DNA of 39,542 nucleotides from JAMIFV01 sp035906055 (GTDB lineage: Bacteria; Pseudomonadota; Alphaproteobacteria; Rickettsiales; JABCZZ01), in assembly GCA_035906055.1 (NCBI GenBank), contig JAMIFV010000059.1, positions 1-39,542 on the forward strand. Direction: 5' to 3'. The notes beneath the pieces were generated by a model. That model did not search any database, was not told the origin of the DNA, and was given only the letters and a program-made list of their open reading frames with translations. Shown here piece after piece: positions 7,455 through 14,744 of the stretch; within the stretch, counting starts at the first letter, position 1; each line of letters starts with the position of its first letter. The translations under genes and the position numbers were made by a program.

Positions 7455-7913
7455 TTACTGGCCTATCGCAGAGCGATACGTAACAGTGTCGATCACGGTG
7501 TGCGTGGCCTCGGAGACAAGCAGCATGTCCTTATCCACTATCACGTACTGGTAGCCCTCGGGCACGGGTTTAAGCAGCACAAGCAACGACTGGGGTGCAA
7601 ATTCATAAGCCGTCTCCTGCTTCAGCGGATATCCGAGGAGGTAGGTCTTCCTGCCGGGGCCTGAAGGCGGCAGACAACCGTTATGCCTGCCGGCAAGCTC
7701 CGGCGGGCAACTGGACGCATAGCGGTCTGCCAGATAGCTGCGAATAACCCCGCGGTCACGGATGTTAAAGCGTTGCGTATACTTGCCGTTCTGTTGACAA
7801 TAGCTTTCTTCTTTTTCAGCGCTCTTATCCGGATCGGCATGGGCAGCCTGTGCGCAGGCCATGGTTACAGACAGCAACGCCGCCAGAAACACGCCATGCT
7901 TGAATATTGCCAT
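7455..7913 (-). CDS. Secreted RcnB-like protein, copy 2
   Basis: Paralogue of the preceding gene, 152 residues. The ATG at 7913-7911 has AGAGG five bases upstream and gives the signal peptide MAIFKHGVFLAALLSVTMACAQAAHA. The mature part shows DRGVIRSYLADRY, the Cys pair CPPELAGRHNGCLPP, and PEGYQYVIVDKDMLLV, in the same order as copy 1. The two genes are about 100 bases apart on the same strand, suggesting an old tandem duplication. A TATACT (7952-7957) about 40 bases upstream of the start is a possible -10 box. Divergent from sdhC; function unknown. Confidence 0.6.
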   Translation of the reverse strand: MAIFKHGVFLAALLSVTMACAQAAHADPDKSAEKEESYCQQNGKYTQRFNIRDRGVIRSYLADRYASSCPPELAGRHNGCLPPSGPGRKTYLLGYPLKQETAYEFAPQSLLVLLKPVPEGYQYVIVDKDMLLVSEATHTVIDTVTYRSAIGQ

Positions 7914-8021
7914 CACAACCTCTACTTTATCTGCCGTAGCCTGAGACAGGCAGTATACACCATATCCGCGCAAGATTCACCTATCTTACCGCAACAGTAA
8001 CTATTTTTACTACCTAACCCC

Positions 8022-8050
8022 TTTACAAACCTTTCGAATCGTGCATTAAA
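8022..8050 (+). promoter_or_regulatory. Possible sdh operon promoter
   Basis: TTTACA (8022-8027) is separated by 17 bases from ATTAAA (8045-8050), 32 bases before the sdhC start. The -35 is good and the -10 weak. This 170-bp divergent gap must also hold the promoter of the RcnB-like gene. Confidence 0.3.
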
Positions 8051-8082
8051 GGGCGTAATATTTTCCCTAGACAGAGTTTCTC

Positions 8083-8496
8083 ATGACAACGCATGATACT
8101 GCTCCCGCGCCGACGCGCCCCACTTCACCGCACCTGACCATTTACCGCTGGCAGATCACCATGGTGATGTCCATTCTGCACCGCGCCACCGGCCTTGCGC
8201 TGGCATTTGGCACTGTTTTCCTCGTGGCATGGCTCTGGGCGGCCGCTTACAGCCCTGACTGCTTTGCATGGCTGCACGGGTTTTTTGGCTCATTCATCGG
8301 CAAGATCATGATGTTCGGCTGGACAGTGGCTTTTTACTACCACCTGCTCAACGGCATCCGCCACCTCTGGTGGGACCTCGGCAACGGCTTTGAACTGCGC
8401 TCCGTTGATATTACCGGTCTTGCCGTTGCGGTTGCCTGCACCGCGCTTACCATCGTTACATGGATCGTCGCCTATAGCGTGAAAGGAGCCGTGTAA
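8083..8496 (+). CDS. sdhC: Succinate dehydrogenase cytochrome b556 subunit
   Basis: A membrane anchor of complex II that helps bind haem b and ubiquinone. Its 137 residues contain the signature RPTSPHLTIYRWQ (12-24), SILHRATG (30-37) and HLLNGIRHLWWD (87-98), whose first His (H87) is the expected haem ligand. Three hydrophobic helices are apparent (about 27-52, 70-92, 108-131). It opens the sdhC-sdhD-sdhA operon; its TAA shares a base with the sdhD ATG. Confidence 0.92.
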   Translation: MTTHDTAPAPTRPTSPHLTIYRWQITMVMSILHRATGLALAFGTVFLVAWLWAAAYSPDCFAWLHGFFGSFIGKIMMFGWTVAFYYHLLNGIRHLWWDLGNGFELRSVDITGLAVAVACTALTIVTWIVAYSVKGAV

Positions 8497-8888
8497 TGCA
8501 AAAATCCCATCTGCGCACCCCGCTTGCCAACGCCAAGGGCATGGGCTCCGCCAAGGAGGGCACCGCGCACTTCATTCACCAGCGCGTCACCGCTATCGCG
8601 CTCATTCCCCTGTGCATCTGGTTCGTGTTCTCCATTCTCGGCCTGGTGGTAAGCGGTGACTCTTCCAAACTGGCCGCGTGGCTTTATTCCGGGTTCAATG
8701 CCGGGGCTACCATCTTCATGCTGATAGCGTTGTTTTACCATGCCAAGCTTGGCGTGCAGGTAGTCATTGAAGACTATTTCCACTCCCCCTGCTGCAAGCT
8801 CTCCGCCATGCTTGCCAATACCTTCTTCATGTATGGCGCTGGCCTGATCAGCGTCATCGCTGTACTTAAACTCCATCTCCACCTGTAG
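8496..8888 (+). CDS. sdhD: Succinate dehydrogenase hydrophobic membrane anchor subunit
   Basis: The second membrane anchor of complex II, 130 residues with three predicted helices. The N-terminal MQKSHLRTPLANAKGMGSAK, the HFIHQRVTAIALIPL segment (25-39) and FYHAKLGVQVVIEDYFH match alphaproteobacterial SdhD. It overlaps sdhC by one base and precedes sdhA by 13 bases. Confidence 0.9.
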   Translation: MQKSHLRTPLANAKGMGSAKEGTAHFIHQRVTAIALIPLCIWFVFSILGLVVSGDSSKLAAWLYSGFNAGATIFMLIALFYHAKLGVQVVIEDYFHSPCCKLSAMLANTFFMYGAGLISVIAVLKLHLHL

Positions 8889-8901
8889 GTTCAATCGGCA
8901 A

Positions 8902-10692
8902 ATGACCCAGTCTTATAAGATCGTTGACCATTATTATGATGTCGTTGTCGTAGGCGCTGGCGGCGCGGGGCTGCGCGCCACGTTCGGCATGGCGGCAGCC
9001 GGGCTTTCAACGGCATGCATCACCAAGGTATTTCCCACCCGCAGCCACACGGTAGCGGCGCAGGGCGGCATCTCAGCGGCTTTGGGCAATATGGGCCCGG
9101 ACGACTGGCGCTGGCATATGTACGACACCGTAAAGGGCTCGGACTGGCTGGGCGACCAGGACGCCATCGAATATATGTGCAAGAACGCGGTGGACGCGAT
9201 TATCGAGCTGGAACATTACGGCGTGCCTTTCTCGCGCACCAAAGACGGCAAGATCTACCAGCGCCCCTTCGGAGGCATGACCACTGAATTCGGCAAAGGC
9301 ACGGCGCAGCGCACCTGCGCGGCAGCCGACCGCACCGGCCACGCCATCCTGCACACGCTTTACCAGCAGGCGCTGAGCCATCACGCAAAATTCTATATCG
9401 AATATTTCGCGCTCGACCTCATCATGGATTCCGAAGGCCAGTGCCGTGGCGTTGTGGCATGGAACCTTGACGACGGCACGCTCCACCGCTTCCACGCGCA
9501 CCAGACGGTGCTCGCCACCGGCGGTTATGGCCGCGCCTATTTCTCCTGCACCTCCGCCCACACCTGCACCGGCGACGGCGGCGGCATGGTGGTGCGCGCA
9601 GGCCTGCCTTTGCAGGACATGGAATTCGTGCAGTTCCACCCCACCGGCATTTACGGCGCAGGCTGCCTCATCACCGAAGGTGCGCGCGGCGAAGGCGGCT
9701 ATCTTGTGAATTCCGAAGGCGAACGCTTCATGGAACGCTACGCCCCCAACGCCAAGGATCTCGCCTCGCGTGACGTGGTCAGCCGCGCCATGACGGTAGA
9801 AATCCGCGAAGGCCGCGGCGTCGGCCCTGAGAAAGACCATATCTTCCTGCACCTCGACCATTTAGACCCCGATGTATTGCACCAGCGCCTGCCGGGCATA
9901 TCCGAAACCGCCAAAATTTTCGCCGGTGTGGATGTGACCAGGCAGCCCATCCCCGTGCTGCCCACCGTGCATTATAACATGGGCGGCATTCCCACCAATT
10001 ACCACGGCGAAGTGGTGACGCTGAAGGACGGCAACCCGGATACGGTCGTGCCCGGCCTCATGGCCATCGGCGAAGCGGCCTGCGTTTCCGTGCACGGCGC
10101 CAACCGCCTCGGCTCCAACTCGCTGCTCGACCTCGTAGTGTTTGGCCGCGCTGCCGCGCTGCGTGCTAAGGACACGGTGAAGCCCGGCTCCGCGCACAAA
10201 CCGCTTCCGGCCAGCGCGACCGATGCCATCATCACCCGCTTTGACCGCATCCGCAATGCCAGCGGCCCCACCCCCACCGCCGTCATCCGCCGCAACATGC
10301 AGCGCACCATGCAGAACCATGCCGCCGTATTCCGTGACAAAAAAAGCCTTGCCGACGGCGTTTCGCGGATCAAGGAAGTCTGGCAGAGCTATGATGACCT
10401 CAGCGTGGGCGACCGTGGTCTGGTCTGGAACAGCGACCTCGTGGAAGCGCTGGAACTCGACAACCTGCTCTCGCAGGCCGTCATCACCATGAACTGCGCC
10501 CATGGCCGTGAAGAAAGCCGCGGCGCGCATGCCCGCGAAGACTTCAAAGACCGCGACGATGCCAAATGGATGAAACACACCCTCGCATGGATGAGCGAGA
10601 ACGGTAAACTCAAGGTGGATTACCGCCCCGTTCACATGAATACGCTCTCCAACGAAGTGCAGCCGATCCCGCCGAAGGCAAGAACGTATTAA
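8902..10692 (+). CDS. sdhA: Succinate dehydrogenase flavoprotein subunit
   Basis: The catalytic subunit of complex II; it oxidises succinate to fumarate and passes electrons to SdhB. The 596 residues are full length. Visible features are the FAD-binding VVVGAGGAGLRA (15-26), the covalent-FAD His in TRSHTVAAQGG (H49), the substrate-site GARGEGGYLVNSEGERF and HGANRLGSNSLLDLVVFGR. Instead of sdhB, a toxin-antitoxin pair follows 11 bases downstream. Confidence 0.95.
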   Translation: MTQSYKIVDHYYDVVVVGAGGAGLRATFGMAAAGLSTACITKVFPTRSHTVAAQGGISAALGNMGPDDWRWHMYDTVKGSDWLGDQDAIEYMCKNAVDAIIELEHYGVPFSRTKDGKIYQRPFGGMTTEFGKGTAQRTCAAADRTGHAILHTLYQQALSHHAKFYIEYFALDLIMDSEGQCRGVVAWNLDDGTLHRFHAHQTVLATGGYGRAYFSCTSAHTCTGDGGGMVVRAGLPLQDMEFVQFHPTGIYGAGCLITEGARGEGGYLVNSEGERFMERYAPNAKDLASRDVVSRAMTVEIREGRGVGPEKDHIFLHLDHLDPDVLHQRLPGISETAKIFAGVDVTRQPIPVLPTVHYNMGGIPTNYHGEVVTLKDGNPDTVVPGLMAIGEAACVSVHGANRLGSNSLLDLVVFGRAAALRAKDTVKPGSAHKPLPASATDAIITRFDRIRNASGPTPTAVIRRNMQRTMQNHAAVFRDKKSLADGVSRIKEVWQSYDDLSVGDRGLVWNSDLVEALELDNLLSQAVITMNCAHGREESRGAHAREDFKDRDDAKWMKHTLAWMSENGKLKVDYRPVHMNTLSNEVQPIPPKARTY

Positions 10693-10703
10693 GAGGAATT
10701 ACT

Positions 10704-10988
10704 ATGAACCTCGAACAACTTCGCACCTATAAGCCCCAGATCCTTGCTCTTGCTAAAGAACATGGCGTGGGCAATGTGCGCGTGTTCGGCTCGGTGGCGC
10801 GCGGTGATGCCGACGAGACAAGTGACGTGGATTTGCTGGTAAGTATTGAGCGCCTGATGGGCTGGCAGTATTTTGCGCTGGAGCCCGCTTTGGCAAAATT
10901 GCTCGGATGCGAAGTAGATGTAGTCACAGACGATGCCATAAATCGTCATATGAGAAATCGTGTTCTTTCCGAAGCCGTGGTTCTATGA
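10704..10988 (+). CDS. mntA: MNT-type minimal nucleotidyltransferase, antitoxin of a HepT/MntA pair
   Basis: A 94-residue minimal nucleotidyltransferase fold. The GSx10DxD metal and nucleotide motif is intact (G29-S30 and D41-x-D43, in FGSVARGDADETSDVDLLV). In characterised HepT/MntA systems, MntA AMPylates and silences the HEPN toxin. A ribosome site AGAGGA lies nine bases before the ATG. The gene sits between sdhA and sdhB on the same strand, and its stop overlaps the start of the HEPN gene (ATGA). Confidence 0.85.
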   Translation: MNLEQLRTYKPQILALAKEHGVGNVRVFGSVARGDADETSDVDLLVSIERLMGWQYFALEPALAKLLGCEVDVVTDDAINRHMRNRVLSEAVVL

Positions 10989-11329
10989 GCAAACACTCTA
11001 CCTTAACCTACTTGAAAAGCATTATTGATGCGATAAACACTATCGAGCGGCATCAGCAATCTGGTGCTGATGCAAAAATAATAACGGATGCTGTAGTGTT
11101 CCATCTAATTACTATTGGCGAAGCTGCATCCCAGTTGCCAGGAGCATTACACGAACGCTATCCCGACGTTAACTGGCCTGCAATGATTGCAGCACGCAAT
11201 CGTATGGTGCACGCCTATTTGGATATAAATACTAACGTAATATGGGATATTGTAAAAAATCATCTCCCCTCATTACGCACCCAAATCGAAACCATCATCC
11301 GTAAGGAAGAAGGAAACCAACATGGCTGA
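10985..11329 (+). CDS. hepT: HEPN-domain RNase toxin of a HepT/MntA pair
   Basis: A 114-residue all-alpha HEPN protein. The RNase motif Rx4HxY is intact (R71, H76, Y78 in ARNRMVHAY). The N-terminal helix LKSIIDAINTIERH and the GEAASQLP segment are typical of HepT. The start is the ATG at 10985, overlapping the mntA stop. Its last eight bases overlap the start of sdhB, and the sdhB ribosome site (AAGGAAGAAGGAA) lies inside its 3' end. The sequence is visibly richer in A+T than sdhA and sdhB, consistent with acquisition by transfer. Confidence 0.85.
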   Translation: MSKHSTLTYLKSIIDAINTIERHQQSGADAKIITDAVVFHLITIGEAASQLPGALHERYPDVNWPAMIAARNRMVHAYLDINTNVIWDIVKNHLPSLRTQIETIIRKEEGNQHG

Positions 11330-12122
11330 ACTTACACTCCCCGCCAACTCCAAGGTGAACAAGCAGGGCAAACAATACCCGAACCCTAATGCCAAGAACG
11401 TGAAGGTGTTCAACATCTACCGTTACGATCCCGAAGAAAAGGGCGAGGACGGCAAGCCCAGGAACCCGCGCCTCGACCGCTATGAAGTGGACATGGATAC
11501 CTGCCCGCCGATGGTGCTGGACGCGCTCCTGAAAATCAAGGACGAGGTGGACTCCACCCTTACCCTGCGCCGTTCCTGCCGCGAAGGCATCTGCGGTTCC
11601 TGCGCCATGAACATTGACGGCACCAACACGCTTGCCTGCACCAAGCCCATTCATGATGTGAGCGGCGACGTGAACGTCTACCCTCTTCCGCACATGCCCG
11701 TGATCAAGGACCTCGTGCCCGACCTCACGCATTTTTATGCGCAGTATGAGTCCATCCAGCCATGGCTGAAGGTGGACTCCGCCCCGCCCGCCGGGCGCGA
11801 ACGCCTGCAGTCGCCGGAAGACCGCGCAAAACTCGACGGGCTGTATGAATGCATCCTCTGCGCCTGCTGCTCCACCTCCTGCCCCAGCTACTGGTGGAAC
11901 TCCGACCGCTATCTCGGCCCTGCTATATTACTGCAGGCTTACCGCTGGCTGGCCGACTCCCGCGACGAAGCCAAGGGCGAGAGGCTTGATAACCTTGAGG
12001 ACCCCTTCCGCCTCTACCGCTGCCACACCATTATGAACTGCGCAAAGACCTGCCCCAAGGGACTGAACCCCGCCAAGGCCATCGCGGAGATCAAGAAAAT
12101 GATGGTGGAACGCAAGGTGTAG
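11322..12122 (+). CDS. sdhB: Succinate dehydrogenase iron-sulfur subunit
   Basis: The electron-transfer subunit of complex II, 266 residues. The [2Fe-2S] ligands are C86, C91, C94 and C106 (SCREGICGSC plus LACTKP). The [4Fe-4S] and [3Fe-4S] ligands are in CILCACCSTSCPSYWWN and CAKTCPKGLNP. It has a Lys/Asn-rich N-terminal stretch before the ferredoxin domain. Its ATG lies inside the end of hepT (eight-base overlap), so its translation is probably coupled to the toxin gene. Confidence 0.95.
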   Translation: MAELTLPANSKVNKQGKQYPNPNAKNVKVFNIYRYDPEEKGEDGKPRNPRLDRYEVDMDTCPPMVLDALLKIKDEVDSTLTLRRSCREGICGSCAMNIDGTNTLACTKPIHDVSGDVNVYPLPHMPVIKDLVPDLTHFYAQYESIQPWLKVDSAPPAGRERLQSPEDRAKLDGLYECILCACCSTSCPSYWWNSDRYLGPAILLQAYRWLADSRDEAKGERLDNLEDPFRLYRCHTIMNCAKTCPKGLNPAKAIAEIKKMMVERKV

Positions 12123-12124
12123 AA

Positions 12125-12955
12125 ATGAAGCAATTTACAATCGTATGTGATTTTCCGGAGAATAAAAAAACTCCAGTTCACATATATGTGGGAGAACCCA
12201 GCGCAATTTCCCACCCTTTAACATACCAATACAAATGGCTTGCCGAGGAACATAAAGCAACCATCCCTGCACCAATCATGAAGAATTTTGCTAACCTTCA
12301 TAGCATTGCAAAAGAACATAATATCAGTTTTGAAGAGTTGTGCGCATTCGCCCTTGCTGATCCTGCAACCAGGCATTCTCTTTCCCCAACGGAAGTATCA
12401 CGTAAGCTCAATGATAAAGTCATCGGTTTTTCTGATGTAAAGAATTACATCCATGGCCTTAAAAACAAACGCACGACGAAAGCCAAGCAGCCTGTATCCA
12501 CTGGCAGGACGCTGGCTGTCAGCACACTTGCGCCATATAAAAAAGATATAGAAGCAAACCTCCGTTTTTGCAGTGAATTATCAAAAAGTATCTGGCCACA
12601 TGAGGACGGATCAAATGCAGCCTGCCGGGGAATATTTTTGGGAATGTCACTTTACCTCGCCTTTCTCCCGGAAAAGCCCAATACGATATCCAACATATAC
12701 AAATCCATGATTTCGGAAGATCTTTATTACTGCCTTTGCGTAGTGTTGGATACCATCGGCAAGCAAATGCACCCATTAAGCTTGGAGCTGATACATCTCT
12801 GGCTTTCTTATCCCCGCGATGTGCGCGAGCAGGTTAAATCCATGGTAGCGGTGTCGCTGGCAACTTTTTGTTGCCAAGCTCCCATAGATGGCAAAATCGA
12901 GCATAGGGAGGCGTTACAAGAATTCCGGAATTATCTTTTCCATACGCCACGCTAA
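12125..12955 (+). CDS. Unknown protein with DUF2610-like N-terminus
   Basis: 276 residues with no signal peptide or membrane segment. The first ~80 residues (MKQFTIVCDFPENKKTPVH, then YVGEPSAISHPLTYQYKWLA, then SFEELCAFAL) resemble the short DUF2610 family known to me mainly from Rickettsiales; function unknown. Residues 80-130 look like a basic linker (KNKRTTKAKQ). The C-terminal ~150 residues are mostly helical with several Cys and match nothing I recognise. It begins two bases after the sdhB stop and so is probably co-transcribed, but its base composition is A+T-richer, like the hepT region. Confidence 0.6.
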   Translation: MKQFTIVCDFPENKKTPVHIYVGEPSAISHPLTYQYKWLAEEHKATIPAPIMKNFANLHSIAKEHNISFEELCAFALADPATRHSLSPTEVSRKLNDKVIGFSDVKNYIHGLKNKRTTKAKQPVSTGRTLAVSTLAPYKKDIEANLRFCSELSKSIWPHEDGSNAACRGIFLGMSLYLAFLPEKPNTISNIYKSMISEDLYYCLCVVLDTIGKQMHPLSLELIHLWLSYPRDVREQVKSMVAVSLATFCCQAPIDGKIEHREALQEFRNYLFHTPR

Positions 12956-13096
12956 CAATTCAAAAATTCTCCATAGTGGTAGCGTATCGCATCAATAGAC
13001 CCACTATCGCAGCCCCCCCCTGTGCAACCTTCAGCTACAGCCAGTTTCCCGCGTTTTTGCGGGACAATATATTTATGCTGCACCGCAGCAATTATA

Positions 13097-13125
13097 GTGA
13101 CAACACTGGTTAATTTTGGTATACT
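13097..13125 (+). promoter_or_regulatory. Promoter of the lipoprotein gene, with flanking direct repeats
   Basis: GTGACA (13097-13102), a 17-base spacer and TATACT (13120-13125) make a strong sigma70-type promoter, each box 5/6 to consensus. TGGTTAAT occurs twice, at 13107-13114 and 13127-13134. The copies are 20 bases apart start to start (two helical turns) and straddle the -10 box, as an operator could. A hairpin (TCCCGC-gttttt-GCGGGA) lies upstream near 13047-13065. Confidence 0.55.
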
Positions 13126-13184
13126 TTGGTTAATGGATAAACAGGTGCACAAGCACTGAACTCCATTGAAAGAAGGTAAGGACA

Positions 13185-13583
13185 GTGCGTCACTCACGAC
13201 GCGTTTCATCGGCCAGCCTTAATTCGAGAGGGATGTTCCTCACGGTGGTCGCTGCACTCTTTATCCTGAGCGCCTGCACCCTCCCCCATGTGAAGGTCGA
13301 GCGCAAGAAGGGTTCACCCTCACTGTTCGCCGCTAACACAGCCTCGCTCACATCCTCGCCGGATAAGGAAAAGAAGAAGGACAGGCGTTACCTGGCATCG
13401 GTAAGCCTTCGCTTATCGCAAGCCAAGGACGCAACCGCGATCAACTTCGATATCCGCAGGGACAAGCGCAGCTTCATCATGGCGAAATTGTGGGAAAGCG
13501 AAGAGACCATCACCACCATGAATCTGGGGTATACGCGAAGCGACGGGCCGATCGTTGGGTTTAAGTTCAACTGGCGTTATTAG
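13185..13583 (+). CDS. Small lipoprotein of unknown function
   Basis: 132 residues. A GTG start at 13185 with AAGG upstream gives a basic N-terminus, a hydrophobic helix FLTVVAALFIL and the lipobox LSAC, so the protein should be lipid-anchored at the Cys. The rest is a Ser/Lys-rich linker followed by alternating hydrophobic residues (YLASVSLRLSQ, IVGFKFNWRY), suggestive of beta-structure. I recognise no family. It is followed 34 bases later by a small membrane protein gene. Confidence 0.55.
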   Translation: MRHSRRVSSASLNSRGMFLTVVAALFILSACTLPHVKVERKKGSPSLFAANTASLTSSPDKEKKKDRRYLASVSLRLSQAKDATAINFDIRRDKRSFIMAKLWESEETITTMNLGYTRSDGPIVGFKFNWRY

Positions 13584-13617
13584 GACAACGCTGTCTTAAC
13601 AGGGAAAGGAAAAATTT

Positions 13618-13863
13618 ATGACGTTCGTTACCATACTTGGCTACTTTGGCATACTCCTGCTGCTGCTTGCATTCTTCCTGCTTGTCATCGGGCAGCTTAA
13701 AGTGATCGACATGCACTACATGATGCTGAACCTGCTGGGCGCATTCCTCGTATTGCTGCACCTGTATTCAGGCGGCACGGTGCCCGTGTTCCAGACCATC
13801 GCGGCATGGCTGTTCATCAGCGTATACGGGTTCTACAAACATCACGTGGCAACCACAACCTGA
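13618..13863 (+). CDS. Small membrane protein, CBU_0592-like
   Basis: 81 residues with three hydrophobic helices (about 5-25, 34-52, 58-74). The pattern GYFGILLLLLAFFLLVIGQL, MLNLLGAFLVLLHLYSGG, then a final helix ending WLFISVYGFYK fits the small CBU_0592-type domain, whose role is unknown. AAGGA lies eight bases upstream of the ATG. It is likely co-transcribed with the preceding lipoprotein gene and ended by the terminator just downstream. Confidence 0.65.
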   Translation: MTFVTILGYFGILLLLLAFFLLVIGQLKVIDMHYMMLNLLGAFLVLLHLYSGGTVPVFQTIAAWLFISVYGFYKHHVATTT

Positions 13864-13884
13864 AGGCCACACACTAATTACGCT

Positions 13885-13913
13885 AAAGCGGCCTGCTCAC
13901 CACAGGCCGCTTT
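13885..13913. terminator. Rho-independent terminator between convergent genes
   Basis: A perfect 11-bp stem AAAGCGGCCTG / CAGGCCGCTTT with a seven-base loop. The A and T ends make it usable from both sides; it lies between the plus-strand membrane protein gene and the minus-strand gene ending at 13930. Confidence 0.8.
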
Positions 13914-13929
13914 CTTCAACCAGCATTCC

Positions 13930-14565
13930 TCAGAAGAGAGACCAGATAAAATTGACCAGCGAATAGTAGCACGCCAGCGCGAAATTCCACGCCTCAAGCA
14001 CTACCGGCTTAAGCCAGTCCGGCATATGCTCACTGAGCGCAAGTTGCTGGTATCGCATTTCACGCAACACCGGCTCCAGCGTCTCACCAACCCCTTTGAA
14101 GCCTTCCTTGATCGCCATAATGGGGAGCACTGCCAGCGACGCGGTGCTTCCCGCCGGACTCCCCAGAGAACTGAGCGCGAGGTCGGGCATCGCGCCTCCG
14201 CCTACCCCAAAGCCAAGGCCACCGGCCTGTGCATTGAACTTGTTGTAAAGTTCCTGAAATTCGGACTGCGTTATCATGTATTCCGACTGGTTAGGAAACA
14301 AAAGCTTCAGCCTGTTCATGCTCGGGTTCTGCGTGAGTATGCTGTGAATCTGGCTCAGGTTCACCGAATCCTTCGGCCAGTGCACGACCAGCTGGCTAAG
14401 TACGGCATCCGCCGTGGCGATGATGGGGTCGCCCGTCTGCTGCCCGGCAGCATTGAGAATGGGGGTGATGATCTTGAACGGGGCTTCACCGCCCTGCGCC
14501 TGCACCGGCGGCACAATACCCTGCAAAGCCAGAATAGTTATAAGAAACGCGGCCGCTTTTTTCAT
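13930..14565 (-). CDS. Exported protein of unknown function
   Basis: 211 residues from the ATG at 14565-14563, chosen because GGAGGG lies seven bases upstream and the protein then starts with the signal peptide MKKAAAFLITILALQGIVPPVQA. The mature protein has a helical N-terminal half (SQIHSILTQNPSMNRLKLLF), a Gly-rich middle (AGGLGFGVGGGAMPD) and a C-terminal hydrophobic stretch ending CYYSLVNFIWSLF, which may attach it to the membrane. I recognise no family. A strong promoter lies just upstream. Confidence 0.55.
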   Translation of the reverse strand: MKKAAAFLITILALQGIVPPVQAQGGEAPFKIITPILNAAGQQTGDPIIATADAVLSQLVVHWPKDSVNLSQIHSILTQNPSMNRLKLLFPNQSEYMITQSEFQELYNKFNAQAGGLGFGVGGGAMPDLALSSLGSPAGSTASLAVLPIMAIKEGFKGVGETLEPVLREMRYQQLALSEHMPDWLKPVVLEAWNFALACYYSLVNFIWSLF

Positions 14566-14596
14566 AAACCGTCCCTCCGCAATAGTGCCTGAACAC

Positions 14597-14625
14597 ATGA
14601 TACCGCGAATAAGGCAATATGACAA
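14597..14625 (-). promoter_or_regulatory. Promoter of the 13930-14565 gene
   Basis: On the minus strand TTGTCA (14625-14620), a 17-base spacer and TATCAT (14602-14597) closely match the sigma70 consensus. The 5' leader would be about 25 bases. This also supports the internal ATG at 14565 rather than any longer frame. Confidence 0.6.
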
Positions 14626-14744
14626 TCCTTCTTATTTCAGCACCTTATCAGGCCGTTATTAGCTAAGTTGTCATAAAAGATTCATCTTTTAACAAAAACA
14701 GCTATGTTATATTAACTCATATAAATCAATATCAGCGCAATGAA

